A stretch of 49,117 nucleotides of DNA from the NCBI RefSeq assembly GCF_003336665.1, contig NZ_QPIJ01000035.1, forward strand, positions 1 through 49,117. The letters are read 5' to 3'. Each line of letters opens with the position of its first letter. Position 1 is the stretch's first letter. Shown piece after piece: positions 26,562 through 37,320 of the stretch. The position numbers were made by a program, and so were the translations under genes. Source of the stretch: Vreelandella rituensis (GTDB taxonomy: Bacteria; Pseudomonadota; Gammaproteobacteria; Pseudomonadales; Halomonadaceae). Below the pieces are notes generated by a model. That model was not told the origin of the DNA and ran no database searches. It saw only the letters and a list, made by a program, of their open reading frames with translations.

Positions 26562-26612
26562 AGCACTTTTTTAACAACAGTGCTTTGTTAACAACGACTC
26601 GTTAATTAACGA
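26562..26612 (+). promoter_or_regulatory. Cluster of three palindromes in the acnB leader
   Basis: In order: AGCACT/AGTGCT hairpin with 11-nt loop (26562-26584), the perfect palindrome TTGTTAACAA (26585-26594) and the perfect 14-bp palindrome TCGTTAATTAACGA (26599-26612). They share GTTAA cores and could be operator half-sites for a dimeric regulator, or RNA structure. No regulator is identified. Confidence 0.4.
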
Positions 26613-26709
26613 TGTTACCGACAACGTTTCACATGCCAAGCGCTTCATTTGATTGCAGTGTTCAATGAGTGGCGCCTTGGTCAGCATAACAGATGAGAGG
26701 GTTCCTACC

Positions 26710-29313
26710 GTGCTTGAAGCTTACCGTCAACATGTCGAAGAACGTGCCGCCGAGGGCATCCCCCCCAAGCCTTTGAACGTCGACCAAGCCGCGGCTCTGA
26801 TTGAACTGCTCAAGGCACCACCGGCCGGTGAAGAAGAATTCATTCTTGATCTACTCACTAACCGCATCCCGCCGGGTGTCGATGAAGCCGCTTATGTAAA
26901 GGCCGGTTTCCTCACCGCTATCGCCAAGGGCGAAACCAGCTCTCCGCTGATCGACAAGATTCATGCGGTCAAACTGCTAGGCACCATGCAGGGCGGCTAT
27001 AACATCGTTTCTCTGGTCGAGCTTTTGGACGATGAAGAACTCGCCAAGGAAGTCGGTGAGCAGCTCAAGCACACATTACTGATGTTCGATGCCTTTCACG
27101 ATGTGGAAGAGCGTGCCAAGAACGGCAATGCCGTCGCCAAGGACGTCATTCAATCCTGGGCCGATGCCGAATGGTTCCTGTCCAAGCCGGCCCTGGCCGA
27201 AAAGATCACCCTGACGGTGTTCAAGGTCCCCGGCGAAACCAATACCGATGACCTCTCCCCCGCGCCGGATGCCTGGTCTCGCCCGGATATGCCGCTGCAT
27301 GCCAACGCCATGCTCAAGAACGAGCGTGAAGGTATCGAACCGGAAGTGCCCGGCACCACCGGCCCGCTCAAGCAGATCGCCGACGTTAAAGCCAAGGGCT
27401 TCCCGGTCGTCTACGTGGGCGATGTGGTCGGCACCGGCTCCTCGCGCAAATCCGCTACCAACTCCGTGCTGTGGTTCTTCGGTGATGATATTCCGAATGT
27501 ACCCAACAAGCGCGCCGGTGGTTTCTGCTTTGGTGGCAAGATCGCTCCGATCTTCTTCAACACCATGGAAGATTCCGGTGCCCTGCCCATCGAGATGGAT
27601 GTCGAGAAGATGGCGATGGGAGACGTCATCGACGTCTACCCTTATGAAGGCAAGGTCTGCAAGCACGGCACCGACGAGGTCATCACCACCTTCGAACTCA
27701 AGACTCAGCTGATTCTTGATGAAGTGCGCGCCGGCGGCCGCATCCCGCTAATCATCGGTCGCGGCCTGACCGGCAAGGCGCGTGAGTCACTGGGCCTGGC
27801 CCCGTCCGACGTCTTCCGTCTGCCCGAACAGCCTCACGATACCGGCAAGGGCTACACCCTGGCCCAGAAGATGGTCGGCAAGGCCTGCGGCATGGAAGGC
27901 GTTCGCCCAGGTATGTACTGCGAACCCAAGATGACCACCGTGGGTTCTCAGGACACCACCGGTCCGATGACTCGCGATGAGCTTAAGGATCTGGCGTGCC
28001 TGGGCTTCCAGGCCGACCTGGTGATGCAGTCATTCTGTCACACCGCGGCTTACCCCAAGCCGATCGATGTGGACACTCACCACACCCTGCCTGATTTCAT
28101 CATGAACCGCGGCGGTGTTTCGCTGCGTCCGGGCGACGGCATCATTCACAGCTGGCTCAACCGCATGCTGTTGCCGGATACCGTCGGTACCGGTGGCGAT
28201 TCACATACTCGCTTCCCGATGGGCATTTCCTTCCCGGCAGGCTCAGGCCTCGTCGCCTTCGCCGCCGCCACCGGCGTCATGCCCCTGGATATGCCGGAAT
28301 CCGTGCTGGTGCGCTTCAAGGGCGAGCGTCAGCCGGGCGTCACATTGCGCGATCTGGTTCACGCTATTCCACTTTACGGTATCAAGACAGGTCTGCTGAC
28401 CGTCGCGAAATCCGGCAAGAAAAACGCTTTCTCCGGCCGCGTCCTGGAAATTGAAGGACTCGACGACCTTACCGTCGAACAGGCTTTCGAGCTTTCCGAT
28501 GCCTCTGCCGAACGCTCCGCCGCGGGTTGTACCATCACCCTCAGTGAAGAAAGCGTTGCCCAGTACCTGAATTCCAACATCACGCTACTCAAGTGGATGA
28601 TCAGCAACGGATATGGCGACGAGCGCACTATCAGCCGTCGCATCGAAGCCATGGAAGCCTGGTTGGCCGACCCGAGCCTGATGCGCGCAGATAAAGATGC
28701 CGACTATGCCGAAGTCATCGAAATCGACCTGAGCGAAATCAAGGAACCGATTCTGTGCGCGCCGAACGACCCGGACGATGCCCGTCTGCTGTCTGAAGTT
28801 GCCGGCGAGAAGATCGATGAAGTCTTCATTGGCTCGTGCATGACCAACATCGGCCACTTCCGTGCCGCAGGTAAGTTGCTCGAGAAGCAGCCGGCCGGCA
28901 GCCTGAAGACCCGTCTGTGGCTGGCACCGCCCACCAAGATGGACCAGCATCAGCTGACCGAAGAAGGCTACTACGGCATCTACGGCCGTGCCGGAGCGCG
29001 TATGGAAATGCCGGGCTGCTCGCTGTGCATGGGTAACCAGGCACGGGTTGCCGCGAAGTCCACGGTGGTTTCCACTTCCACACGTAACTTCCCCAACCGC
29101 CTGGGCGACGGCGCCAACGTCTATCTGGCATCAGCCGAACTGGCCGCCGTCGCAGCCGTGGAAGGTCGCTTGCCCAGCGTTGAAGAATATCAGCGCTACA
29201 TGGGTGAATTCGACGCCATGGCCGGCGAAATCTATCGCTACATGAACTTCCACGAAATCGAGGAGTACCAGAAAATTGCCTCGAACGTGATTCCGGTCAC
29301 TCAAGAAGCCTGA
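26710..29313 (+). CDS. acnB: Aconitate hydratase B
   Basis: The 867-residue product (E. coli AcnB is 865) starts at GTG with [21 protein letters not shown], almost the AcnB consensus start, preceded by GAGAGGG. An upstream in-frame start at 26653 would add 19 residues not seen in the family. The N-terminal HEAT-like domain, swivel domain ([17 protein letters not shown]) and catalytic part with the 4Fe-4S cysteines ([11 protein letters not shown] near 710; [12 protein letters not shown] near 770) are intact. It isomerises citrate to isocitrate and may bind RNA when the cluster is lost. A strong terminator follows. Confidence 0.97.
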   Translation: MLEAYRQHVEERAAEGIPPKPLNVDQAAALIELLKAPPAGEEEFILDLLTNRIPPGVDEAAYVKAGFLTAIAKGETSSPLIDKIHAVKLLGTMQGGYNIVSLVELLDDEELAKEVGEQLKHTLLMFDAFHDVEERAKNGNAVAKDVIQSWADAEWFLSKPALAEKITLTVFKVPGETNTDDLSPAPDAWSRPDMPLHANAMLKNEREGIEPEVPGTTGPLKQIADVKAKGFPVVYVGDVVGTGSSRKSATNSVLWFFGDDIPNVPNKRAGGFCFGGKIAPIFFNTMEDSGALPIEMDVEKMAMGDVIDVYPYEGKVCKHGTDEVITTFELKTQLILDEVRAGGRIPLIIGRGLTGKARESLGLAPSDVFRLPEQPHDTGKGYTLAQKMVGKACGMEGVRPGMYCEPKMTTVGSQDTTGPMTRDELKDLACLGFQADLVMQSFCHTAAYPKPIDVDTHHTLPDFIMNRGGVSLRPGDGIIHSWLNRMLLPDTVGTGGDSHTRFPMGISFPAGSGLVAFAAATGVMPLDMPESVLVRFKGERQPGVTLRDLVHAIPLYGIKTGLLTVAKSGKKNAFSGRVLEIEGLDDLTVEQAFELSDASAERSAAGCTITLSEESVAQYLNSNITLLKWMISNGYGDERTISRRIEAMEAWLADPSLMRADKDADYAEVIEIDLSEIKEPILCAPNDPDDARLLSEVAGEKIDEVFIGSCMTNIGHFRAAGKLLEKQPAGSLKTRLWLAPPTKMDQHQLTEEGYYGIYGRAGARMEMPGCSLCMGNQARVAAKSTVVSTSTRNFPNRLGDGANVYLASAELAAVAAVEGRLPSVEEYQRYMGEFDAMAGEIYRYMNFHEIEEYQKIASNVIPVTQEA

Positions 29314-29341
29314 TTCTAGCGTTCTTCCGAGTCGATGACTG

Positions 29342-29384
29342 AACGCCCCACCCTGCCTATTTGACAGGGTGGGGCGTTTTTTTT
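29342..29384 (+). terminator. Rho-independent terminator of acnB
   Basis: A perfect 14-bp stem (AACGCCCCACCCTG / CAGGGTGGGGCGTT) with an 8-nt loop is followed by a run of T residues to 29384. It lies about 30 bases past the acnB stop. This is one of the clearest terminators in the window. Confidence 0.93.
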
Positions 29385-29424
29385 AGCGTTTGTACACACC
29401 CTACTACCTTTCCTGGAGATTCCC

Positions 29425-29913
29425 ATGGCCCCGATCGTCACCCCGGATATTTGCGACGCCCACCCGGACGTGGTGGTACTCGATCCTATCTTCGTCAACT
29501 ACGGTGGGATAGATGCCTTTGCCGGCCCGATTCGCACCATCAAATGCTTCGAAGACAATTCACTGGTCAAACAAGCTCTTGCCGAAACCGGTGCTGGCGC
29601 CGTACTGGTAGTGGATGCCGGCGGCTCGCATCGCTGCGCCATGCTCGGTGACATGATAGCCAAACAGGCAGTGGAAAATGGCTGGGCGGGTGTGATCATG
29701 TACGGCTGCGTAAGAGACGTGGACATACTCGCCGAACTCGAGCTTGGCGTTCAGGCGCTAGGCAATCATCCGCGCAAGAGTGAAAAGCGCAACGAAGGTC
29801 AGCGTGATATTCCCGTGACATTCGCCGGTGCCACCCTTACCCCGGGCCAATGGATTTATGCCGACAACAACGGCATTGTGCTCGCGCAGCACGAGCTCAC
29901 GCTTTCCACCTGA
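29425..29913 (+). CDS. rraA: RraA family protein (regulator of ribonuclease E activity A)
   Basis: The 162-residue product (E. coli RraA 161) matches the family from start to end: TPDICDAHPD, NYGGIDAFAGPIRTIKCFEDNSLVK, VVDAGGSHRCAMLGDMIA, GVIMYGCVRDVD and WIYADNNGIVLA. E. coli RraA trimers bind RNase E and slow mRNA decay; many relatives are instead HMG/CHA aldolases. The close match over the whole length favours RraA but aldolase activity cannot be excluded. CTGGAG precedes the ATG. Confidence 0.9.
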   Translation: MAPIVTPDICDAHPDVVVLDPIFVNYGGIDAFAGPIRTIKCFEDNSLVKQALAETGAGAVLVVDAGGSHRCAMLGDMIAKQAVENGWAGVIMYGCVRDVDILAELELGVQALGNHPRKSEKRNEGQRDIPVTFAGATLTPGQWIYADNNGIVLAQHELTLST

Positions 29914-30009
29914 CTTGGCTCTTGCCACCTGACTAGATACGGTTTGTCGGGGAAGCATGACAATGCCACCCTGGCAGATTACTTTTCTTCAAAATGGCCA
30001 CAAGCATCC

Positions 30010-31890
30010 ATGCAGCCGCTTTCACGTCTCGGTTTTGACCTTTTGCGTACCTTTCGCGATCACCTGCGCCCGCTGATCGCTTATCACCTTTTCTTCACGC
30101 TGCTTTCAACCGCCCTGCTGCTGCCAGCGGTGGCCTGGTCGGTACGCTTCGTGCTGGCCCAGTTCAACCGTACCGTGATCACCCTGGATGAACTGATATT
30201 GCTGTTGTTCAGCCCTGCGGGGGTGCTCGTCGTATTGGTGGCGCTGGGCCTTTCATTTACGGTGCTTTACCTTCAACAGGCAGGCATGATCCAGGTTGCG
30301 GCAAGGCCTCGGGACAATCACTTTCGGCTGGCGTTCGAGGCACTCTGGCTGAGCCTGCGACGGCTACCGGCACTGGCAGGGCTGGTGGTGATGCAGGTTG
30401 GTTCGCATCTTCTACTGGCGGTACCCTTCTTGCTGGGCATTGCCTGGCTTTACGGCGTCTGGCTCGGCGACCTGGAGCCCTATTACGTTCAGCGCATTCG
30501 CCCGGCCGCGTTATGGTATTTCCTGGCGACGGCATTGCCCCTAGCCAGCCTTTGGGTGTGGCTGGCGTGCTGGCTGTACCTGCGCTGGATTCTGGCCTTG
30601 CCCCTGGTCACCCTGGAAAATCTCTCACCGCAAGCCGCGCTCAAGCGAAGTGTGTGGTTGACACGTGGCTGGCAGCGCTCAATCGGCGTAGCGGTGTTCG
30701 GCGTCCTGGCCCTGGTGATACTCCTTCCCTTGCTGACGACGCTGCTGTTCGACCACTTTTTCACACCCCTGTTATGGCTGCTTCCCGAGCGCAACGCAGT
30801 GTTGATTCCCGCCATGCTGGTTTACCTGACCGGCTATCTGCTTATCACCCTGGCAATCACCTTCATCGGCATTGCCGCCAACGCCCTGCTCTCGGCCAGC
30901 CTTTATTTGCAGCTGGCTCACCAAAAAGCTCGCCCCACCCCACCACCGGCCGATGCACATCCCGGCCGCTTGGCCTGGTTGGTAGAACTTGGTGTATTGC
31001 TATTTGCCGTATCCCAAGCCTGGTGGATCATCAATAGTTTCGACATTCACGATGAGGTAACCAATATCGCTCATCGTGGCAGCTCCATGGTCGCACCGGA
31101 AAACACTCTTGCCGCCGTGGAACAGGCCATCGAGGATAATGCCACCCATGTGGAAATTGATGTGCGCCTGACCGCCGACAACGAAGTGGTGCTCTATCAC
31201 GATCGCAGCCTGCAACGTCTTGTCGGCGACCCGCGCAACCTAGGCGATCTCAGCCTGGAACAACTGAACATTTTCGACATGGGCAGCTGGTTCGGGGATG
31301 CTTTCGTCGGTGAACGGATTGCTACCCTCAGCGAGACGCTTGCCACAGTTCGCGGCAGAAGCGCTCTGATGATCGACATGAAGGCCGAGCCGGGAAATGA
31401 AATAGCCTTGTTGGAGGCTGTGATCGAAACGCTGCACGGCGAGGCGGCCATTCGCCTGGCCTGCCATACGCAAGCCCCACCCATGACGCGCAGACGCTGC
31501 GGCAACCCCGATGTTATCGAGGAAAATCGTCTTGCCGTGATGTCACCCTGGCTAGTTGAGGAAATCAAGCGCCGCGAGCCCGAACTACGCGTGACGCTAC
31601 TGGCACAGCTAATCTTGCTTGGCACGCTGGATCGTAGTCAGTTCGACGCCTTGGGACTGCGCCATAACCGTATCACCGAGACCGAAATCAAGCTGGCCAC
31701 TCAGTACGGTTATGAAATACACGCCTGGACGGTCAATGATTCCGCGCGCATGTCACAGCTGATTGATTTAGGCGTAGATGCCATTATCACCGATTACCCG
31801 ACTCGCTTGGCTGATCTGATAGCCGAACGCCGTGAGCTGAGCGACGGCGAGCTGTTACTGGTAAAGCTGCGCAATTGGCTGCGCCACTGA
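30010..31890 (+). CDS. Membrane glycerophosphodiester phosphodiesterase
   Basis: This protein of about 626 residues has an N-terminal membrane domain of about seven helices (residues 20-340, the GPDPase_memb type) and a C-terminal GDPD catalytic domain: IAHRGSSMVAPENTLAA (His-Arg), HVEIDVRLTADNEVVLYHDRSL (Glu, Asp, His) and DAIITDYP at the end. It would cleave glycerophosphodiesters to glycerol-3-phosphate and an alcohol, close to the membrane. I start at the ATG at 30010; a TTG at 29944 would add 22 residues and neither has a clear ribosome binding site. Its stop lies two bases from that of converging ggt. Confidence 0.88.
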   Translation: MQPLSRLGFDLLRTFRDHLRPLIAYHLFFTLLSTALLLPAVAWSVRFVLAQFNRTVITLDELILLLFSPAGVLVVLVALGLSFTVLYLQQAGMIQVAARPRDNHFRLAFEALWLSLRRLPALAGLVVMQVGSHLLLAVPFLLGIAWLYGVWLGDLEPYYVQRIRPAALWYFLATALPLASLWVWLACWLYLRWILALPLVTLENLSPQAALKRSVWLTRGWQRSIGVAVFGVLALVILLPLLTTLLFDHFFTPLLWLLPERNAVLIPAMLVYLTGYLLITLAITFIGIAANALLSASLYLQLAHQKARPTPPPADAHPGRLAWLVELGVLLFAVSQAWWIINSFDIHDEVTNIAHRGSSMVAPENTLAAVEQAIEDNATHVEIDVRLTADNEVVLYHDRSLQRLVGDPRNLGDLSLEQLNIFDMGSWFGDAFVGERIATLSETLATVRGRSALMIDMKAEPGNEIALLEAVIETLHGEAAIRLACHTQAPPMTRRRCGNPDVIEENRLAVMSPWLVEEIKRREPELRVTLLAQLILLGTLDRSQFDALGLRHNRITETEIKLATQYGYEIHAWTVNDSARMSQLIDLGVDAIITDYPTRLADLIAERRELSDGELLLVKLRNWLRH

Positions 31891-31892
31891 GT

Positions 31893-33683
31893 TCATTCAC
31901 CCATTACCACGCCTTCGCGGCGCGGGTCGGCGCCTCCGAACAGCTTACCTTCCGGCTGGCGAACAATGACTTGCAAGCCGCTGGTCAATTCGCGTTCGCT
32001 GACCTCATGGCCGCGCTCGCTGAGCGAAATCCGGGTGGTTTCAGGGAACCGGCCTTCCTCCAGATAAACAGGGCCACCCAGCGTAATCGCATGCGGTAGG
32101 TCAAGCGCTTGCTGAGCATTCATGCCCCAATCGCGCAAGGCAATCAAGGTGCGCGCAGTGTAATGAATAATCGCCGCGCCACCGGGAGAACCCAGGCTGG
32201 CCACCAGTTCGCCCCCATCACGCTCGAACACCAACGTCGGGCTCATGCTCGAGCGCGGTCGCTTACCCGGTTCGACACGGTTAGCCACCGGCAGACCATC
32301 GACTTCCGGGGTAAACGAAAAATCCGTCAGCTCGTTATTGAGCAAATAGCCCCCAGGCAAGCCGGTGCCGCCATCGGCAAGTATCCGCGAACCGAAGGCC
32401 TGTTCGATCGTCGTGGTCATGGCCACGGCCCGCCCCTCGGCATCGATGATACTGATATGGCTGGTACCGTATTCCGGCTGTTGCGGCTGGGAGGCCCAGG
32501 TCATGGTCACTTCTCCAGGCCTACCCGGCTCGGCATCGCTGCCCATGGTCTGGCGCTCGATCAGATCCGCTCGCAAGGCCAGATAATCCGGGTGCAGCAT
32601 TAGCGCCCAGTCTTCGCCAGGGGCACTCACATAGGCTGGATCGGCGATATAACGTCCACGATCAGCAAATGCCAAGCGCGAGGCTTCCAGAAACTGATGC
32701 AACCAGCCCTCGCTGGGGGCCCCGGCTTCCAGAGGAGCCTCGACGAGCGGCAGATGATCCAGCATACCGAGAATCTGCATGATGGTCAGATGCCCGGAAG
32801 ACGGCGGTGGAAACCCGCATACCTCCCATTGCTGCCATGCGGTGCAGAGCGGCTCGCGCACCCTGGCGGCATAATTCTCCAGATCCTCCAGGGTCATGGC
32901 ACCCGGGCGACTTGGATGCGACTGGACGCGCGCCACCAGATCCTCGGCGATGCTCCCCTGGTGCAGGGCATCACTGCCTTTCTCGGCGATCGCCTCCAAT
33001 ATTTCCGCCAGGGCGGGATTGCGCAGCGTTTCACCCACCTCCAATGCCTCGCCTTCTTCGGTGTAATAAAACTGCCCCGCCAAGGAGTCTTCGCGCAAGT
33101 AATCATCGTTGGCCAGACTGGTATGTAATCGCGGGCTTACCACAAACCCTTGTTTTGCCAGCGTAATGGCCGGTGTGAACAATGCTTCCCAGGCTAACTC
33201 GCCATGTTCGGCATGCGCGATTTCCAGCATCCTGAGTGTTCCCGGCACGCCTACCGAGAGGCCGCTGGCCACGGCTTCCATGAATTCCAGGGGTTCGCCA
33301 TCTTCCAGAAAAAGCGTTTCGTCCACGGCGTCGGGAGCGGTTTCACGCCCATCGTAAGCCTTCACCTCGTCACCATCGTAGTGCATCAGAAAAGCACCCC
33401 CCCCGATACCACTGGACTGCGGCTCGACCAGCATGAGTACCATTTGCACGGCAATGGCGGCGTCCACTGCGCTTCCACCCGCCTTTATCACTTGATAGCC
33501 CGCATCGGTAGCCAAGGGATTCGCCGCGGCCACGGCGAAGTTCTCCATTTCCCAGCCGGGCTTTTCCGTGTATCCGGAATCGACTTCCGGGCTAATCGAA
33601 GGCGTGGAATAAGTGAAGCCCAAGGCGGTCACTGGAATGATCAGCGACAAGGAAACCGCCACGGAGGATAGGCGCAGTGTCAT
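31893..33683 (-). CDS. ggt: Gamma-glutamyltranspeptidase precursor
   Basis: This 596-residue secreted Ntn-hydrolase has a signal peptide (residues 1 to about 22). The autoprocessing and nucleophile threonine is T407 in PEYGTSHISI, splitting it into large and small subunits. Other family segments are SSGIGGGAFLMHYDG, DGRETAP, GVPGT and LLNNELTDF with PGKRPRSSMSPTLV. It cleaves the gamma-glutamyl bond of glutathione in the periplasm. I start at the ATG at 33683 with GGAG upstream; the reading frame stays open to 33902 but that extension has no signal-like start. It is downstream of ppsA, separated by a terminator. Confidence 0.94.
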   Translation of the reverse strand: MTLRLSSVAVSLSLIIPVTALGFTYSTPSISPEVDSGYTEKPGWEMENFAVAAANPLATDAGYQVIKAGGSAVDAAIAVQMVLMLVEPQSSGIGGGAFLMHYDGDEVKAYDGRETAPDAVDETLFLEDGEPLEFMEAVASGLSVGVPGTLRMLEIAHAEHGELAWEALFTPAITLAKQGFVVSPRLHTSLANDDYLREDSLAGQFYYTEEGEALEVGETLRNPALAEILEAIAEKGSDALHQGSIAEDLVARVQSHPSRPGAMTLEDLENYAARVREPLCTAWQQWEVCGFPPPSSGHLTIMQILGMLDHLPLVEAPLEAGAPSEGWLHQFLEASRLAFADRGRYIADPAYVSAPGEDWALMLHPDYLALRADLIERQTMGSDAEPGRPGEVTMTWASQPQQPEYGTSHISIIDAEGRAVAMTTTIEQAFGSRILADGGTGLPGGYLLNNELTDFSFTPEVDGLPVANRVEPGKRPRSSMSPTLVFERDGGELVASLGSPGGAAIIHYTARTLIALRDWGMNAQQALDLPHAITLGGPVYLEEGRFPETTRISLSERGHEVSERELTSGLQVIVRQPEGKLFGGADPRREGVVMGE

Positions 33684-33788
33684 GGTCAGGCTCCTGGTTG
33701 ATTGAATGGATAGATGGATGAATGGAAAGATGAATAACGGCTTCAATGCAGCATAGTCAATTTTTTGGGTGTCTCGGCAACCCCAACG

Positions 33789-33812
33789 AAAAGCCCGACG
33801 AAAACGTCGGGC
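33789..33812 (-). terminator. Rho-independent terminator of ppsA
   Basis: GCCCGACG (33793-33800) and CGTCGGGC (33805-33812) form a perfect 8-bp stem with a four-base loop. On the minus strand the stem is followed by TTTT. It lies 40 bases past the ppsA stop. Confidence 0.8.
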
Positions 33813-33852
33813 CTTGAGCGAAAGCTTCAACTGAAACGTTTCAACTGAACTG

Positions 33853-36225
33853 TCAGTCGATGGTTTCACCCGCCAGCATGAACCAGGTTTCGAGTACTGC
33901 ATCCGGGTTGAGGGAGACCGAATCGATACCCTGCTCCATCAACCATTTGGCAAGATCCGGATGATCCGAAGGCCCCTGACCGCAGATACCTACGTACTTG
34001 CCCTGCGCCTTGCACGCTTGAATCGCCATCGCCAACAGTTTCTTGACGGCAGGATTACGTTCATCGAACAGATGCGCCACGATGCCTGAATCTCGATCCA
34101 GCCCCAAGGTGAGCTGCGTCAGGTCGTTGGAACCGATGGAGAAGCCGTCGAAATATTCGAGAAACTCATCCGCCAGCAACGCATTGGCGGGCAATTCGCA
34201 CATCATGATGACTTTGAGTCCGTTCTCGCCGCGGGTAAGGCCATTGACTGCCAGCAGTTCCACCACTTCCCGGGCTTCATCAGTGGTGCGCACGAAGGGC
34301 ACCATGATCTCGATGTTATCCAGGCCCATCTCTTCACGCACGCGCTTGAGCGCACGACATTCCAGCTCAAAACACGGCCGGAAGGCATCGGAGATGTAGC
34401 GCGAGGCGCCACGGAAACCCAGCATGGGGTTTTCTTCACCGGGTTCGTAGAGTTTACCGCCGATCAGGTTTTCGTATTCATTGGACTTGAAGTCGGATAG
34501 GCGCACGATCACCCGCTGAGGATGGAAGGCCGCCGCCAGGGTGGAAATGCCTTCGACCAGTTTATCCACGTAAAAACTGACCGGGTCGGCATAACCTGCG
34601 GTACGCATATCGATCACCTGCTGCAAATCGGCAGGCAAGGTGTCGTACTCGAGCAGCGCCTTGGGATGAACGCCGATCATGCGGTTGATGATGAATTCCA
34701 GCCGCGCCAGGCCGACCCCGGCATGCGGCAAACCGGCAAACCCGAAGGCACGGTCCGGGTTGCCCACGTTCATCATGATCTTGAAAGGAATTTCCGGCAT
34801 GGCGTTGACACTGGAAACCTTGCAATCGAAGTCGAGCAGCCCTTCATAGACATGACCGGTATCGCCTTCGGCGCAGGATACCGTGACATCCCGACCATCG
34901 CTCAGCAGTGCAGTGGCATCGCCGCAGCCGACCACGGCGGGAATGCCCAGTTCACGTGCGATAATCGCTGCGTGGCAGGTACGTCCACCCCGGTTGGTGA
35001 CAATCGCCGAGGCGCGTTTCATGATCGGCTCCCAGTCGGGGTCGGTCATGTCGGTAACCAGCACATCACCCGGCAGGATCTTATCCATATCATCCGGGGA
35101 AAGCACCACCTTGACCGCACCACTGCCAATACGCTGGCCAATGGCGCGTCCGGTCACCAGGGTTCTGCCCTTCTCTTTCAGATGGAAGCGCTCCAGCTTG
35201 CCGCCTTCCTGTTGCGACACCACGGTCTCCGGGCGGGCCTGAACGATATAAAGTTCGCCATCGTCACCGTCCAGCGCCCACTCGATATCCATCGGGCGTT
35301 GGTAATGCTGTTCGATGGTCACCGCCTGGCGTGAAAGCGCCATGACTTGTTCGTCATTGAGGCAGAACCGGCCACGATCCGCCAAGGGAACATCCACCGT
35401 GGCTACCGACTTGCCGGCACTGGCGTCGTCGGTGTAGATCATCTTGATCAGCTTGGAGCCCAGATTGCGGCGCAATACCGCTGGGCGACCGGCGGCGAGC
35501 GTGGGTTTGTGAACATAGAATTCATCGGGATTTACCGCGCCCTGAACCACGGTTTCACCCAAGCCCCAGGAGGCGGTGACGAATACCGCGTCCCGGTAGC
35601 CGGATTCAGTGTCCAACGTGAACATCACCCCACTGGCACCGGTTTCCGAGCGCACCATCTTTTGCACACCGGCGGACAGCGCGACATTTTCATGGGCGTA
35701 GCCACGGTGCACACGGTAGGAAATCGCCCGGTCATTGAACAAGGAGGCAAAGACTTCGTGGACGGCACGCTTGATGTTGTCGAAGCCTTCGATGTTGAGG
35801 AAGGTTTCCTGCTGACCGGCAAAGGAGGCATCAGGCAAATCTTCCGCCGTGGCGGAACTACGCACGGCAACCTTTAGATTGGGGTGCTGCGTCTGAAGCT
35901 TCCCATAGGCATCGCGCAAGGCGGCTTCGAATGTCGGGGGCAGAGGTGTGTCGATCACCCATTGGCGAATCTCGGCACCCACTTTCGCCAGCGCCTTGAC
36001 ATCATCCACGTCCAGGCGTGACAAAGCGGCGTTGATACGCTCATTCAAGCCTTCGTGGGAGAGAAACTCGCGGTAGGCATGAGCGGTGGTGGCAAAGCCA
36101 CCTGGCACCGTGACACCGACTTCCGACAGGTTCGAGATCATTTCGCCGAGAGAGGCGTTTTTCCCACCCACGCGTTCGACATCCGTCATACCTAATTGAT
36201 CGAACCACAGAATGTACTCTTCCAC
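33853..36225 (-). CDS. ppsA: Phosphoenolpyruvate synthase
   Basis: The 790-residue product (E. coli 792) has an ATP-grasp N-terminal domain ([11 protein letters not shown] near the start), the phospho-histidine domain [21 protein letters not shown] (His near 420) and a TIM-barrel C-terminal domain with [17 protein letters not shown] and [11 protein letters not shown]. It converts pyruvate, ATP and water to PEP, AMP and phosphate for gluconeogenesis. I choose GTG at 36225 with AAGGGGG upstream, which fits the family start; the frame is open further to 36327. It is divergent from ppsR, its regulator. Confidence 0.96.
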   Translation of the reverse strand: MEEYILWFDQLGMTDVERVGGKNASLGEMISNLSEVGVTVPGGFATTAHAYREFLSHEGLNERINAALSRLDVDDVKALAKVGAEIRQWVIDTPLPPTFEAALRDAYGKLQTQHPNLKVAVRSSATAEDLPDASFAGQQETFLNIEGFDNIKRAVHEVFASLFNDRAISYRVHRGYAHENVALSAGVQKMVRSETGASGVMFTLDTESGYRDAVFVTASWGLGETVVQGAVNPDEFYVHKPTLAAGRPAVLRRNLGSKLIKMIYTDDASAGKSVATVDVPLADRGRFCLNDEQVMALSRQAVTIEQHYQRPMDIEWALDGDDGELYIVQARPETVVSQQEGGKLERFHLKEKGRTLVTGRAIGQRIGSGAVKVVLSPDDMDKILPGDVLVTDMTDPDWEPIMKRASAIVTNRGGRTCHAAIIARELGIPAVVGCGDATALLSDGRDVTVSCAEGDTGHVYEGLLDFDCKVSSVNAMPEIPFKIMMNVGNPDRAFGFAGLPHAGVGLARLEFIINRMIGVHPKALLEYDTLPADLQQVIDMRTAGYADPVSFYVDKLVEGISTLAAAFHPQRVIVRLSDFKSNEYENLIGGKLYEPGEENPMLGFRGASRYISDAFRPCFELECRALKRVREEMGLDNIEIMVPFVRTTDEAREVVELLAVNGLTRGENGLKVIMMCELPANALLADEFLEYFDGFSIGSNDLTQLTLGLDRDSGIVAHLFDERNPAVKKLLAMAIQACKAQGKYVGICGQGPSDHPDLAKWLMEQGIDSVSLNPDAVLETWFMLAGETID

Positions 36226-36458
36226 GCAACCCCCTTGCATAATGACACCGGTAAGCCCAGATGGGCCGCCAAAAATGGAGATTGCTACCCTATCACCGCG
36301 AGCAGATATTCGCCATTGGTCTAACATCGAAGTAGATGGAGGTTTTTTACAACAAGCGGGGGTTTGTGAATGATTGTGTAGTCATAATGATACGAAGGAT
36401 TGTGTCGACCGCCAAGCGGGCCGACAATAAGCCTTCATTTTTCAAACGGTCCGGCGAG

Positions 36459-37292
36459 ATGACACGTACTGCTTTTTTTATTTCCGATGGCACCGGGATC
36501 ACTGCGGAAAGCCTGGGGCGCAGCTTATTGGCGCAATTTGAAAACGTCGAGATTCGCATGCTGACCAAGCCGTATATCGACGATCTGGAAAAGGCTCAGG
36601 CATTGGTGGAAATCATCGATGCTGCCGCCGTTCGCGATGGCGAGCGCCCGATCATTATCGACACTATCGTCGATCAGCGTATACGCGACGTGATCCGAAA
36701 AGCGTCCGGCTTCAAGGTGGACATCTTCTCGACGTTTCTGAAACCGCTGGAGCAGGAACTCGACACCCACTCCTCGTATAGCGTGGGCCGCACCCATTCT
36801 ATCGGAAGCGATGATGTTTACATGGACCGAATTCATTCGGTGCACTTCGCTCTGGACAACGATGATGGCGCTCGCACGCATCAATATGCAGAAGCGGATA
36901 TCATTCTGGTCGGGGTATCGCGTTGCGGCAAGACCCCCACGTCGCTTTACCTGGCGCTGCAGTTCGGTATTCGAGCGGCCAATTATCCTTTGACGGAGGA
37001 CGATCAGGACGAAGACGGCTTTTTGAAGATGCCCAAAGCCCTGGCGCCGTACCGGAGTAAATTATTCGGCTTGACCATCGACGCTCGACGACTTGCCGCC
37101 ATTCGCCATGAGCGCCGCCCCAACAGTCGTTACAGCTCCATGGATCAATGCCTGCAAGAGGTCGAGCAGGCGGAGTCGCTGTATCGCAGCATGCATATTC
37201 CCTACCTTGATACGACACGCTCTTCCGTCGAGGAAATTTCTACCCGCATGATCGCGGAAACCGGATTGAAGCGGCGTTTTTCACCTCACTGA
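36459..37292 (+). CDS. ppsR: PpsR, PEP synthase regulatory kinase/pyrophosphorylase (DUF299)
   Basis: At 277 residues it equals the E. coli PSRP length. Visible are the start [22 protein letters not shown], the motif [25 protein letters not shown], and the P-loop GVSRCGKT (152-159). The enzyme inactivates PpsA by ADP-dependent phosphorylation of a threonine next to the catalytic His and reactivates it by phosphate-dependent dephosphorylation. Divergent placement with ppsA supports the role. The chosen ATG (36459) agrees with the family start; the frame is open 41 codons further upstream without family similarity. Confidence 0.95.
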   Translation: MTRTAFFISDGTGITAESLGRSLLAQFENVEIRMLTKPYIDDLEKAQALVEIIDAAAVRDGERPIIIDTIVDQRIRDVIRKASGFKVDIFSTFLKPLEQELDTHSSYSVGRTHSIGSDDVYMDRIHSVHFALDNDDGARTHQYAEADIILVGVSRCGKTPTSLYLALQFGIRAANYPLTEDDQDEDGFLKMPKALAPYRSKLFGLTIDARRLAAIRHERRPNSRYSSMDQCLQEVEQAESLYRSMHIPYLDTTRSSVEEISTRMIAETGLKRRFSPH

Positions 37293-37320
37293 CAGATTTC
37301 TTTCATTGGGAAGAGAGCGT

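Larger units (their letters stand above)
26348..26709. other. Intergenic region between the DUF1289 gene and acnB
   Basis: This gap of about 360 bases has no convincing gene. It holds a good sigma-70-like promoter for acnB (26443-26471) and a chain of three palindromes in the transcribed leader (26562-26612). The leader from the predicted start to the acnB GTG would be about 230 nt, long for a simple housekeeping gene. Confidence 0.6.

Noticed and set aside
33826..33850. Short TTCAACTGAA direct repeat and TGAAACGTTTCA palindrome after ppsA
   Set aside because: Very short and next to the terminator; no reason to assign a function.
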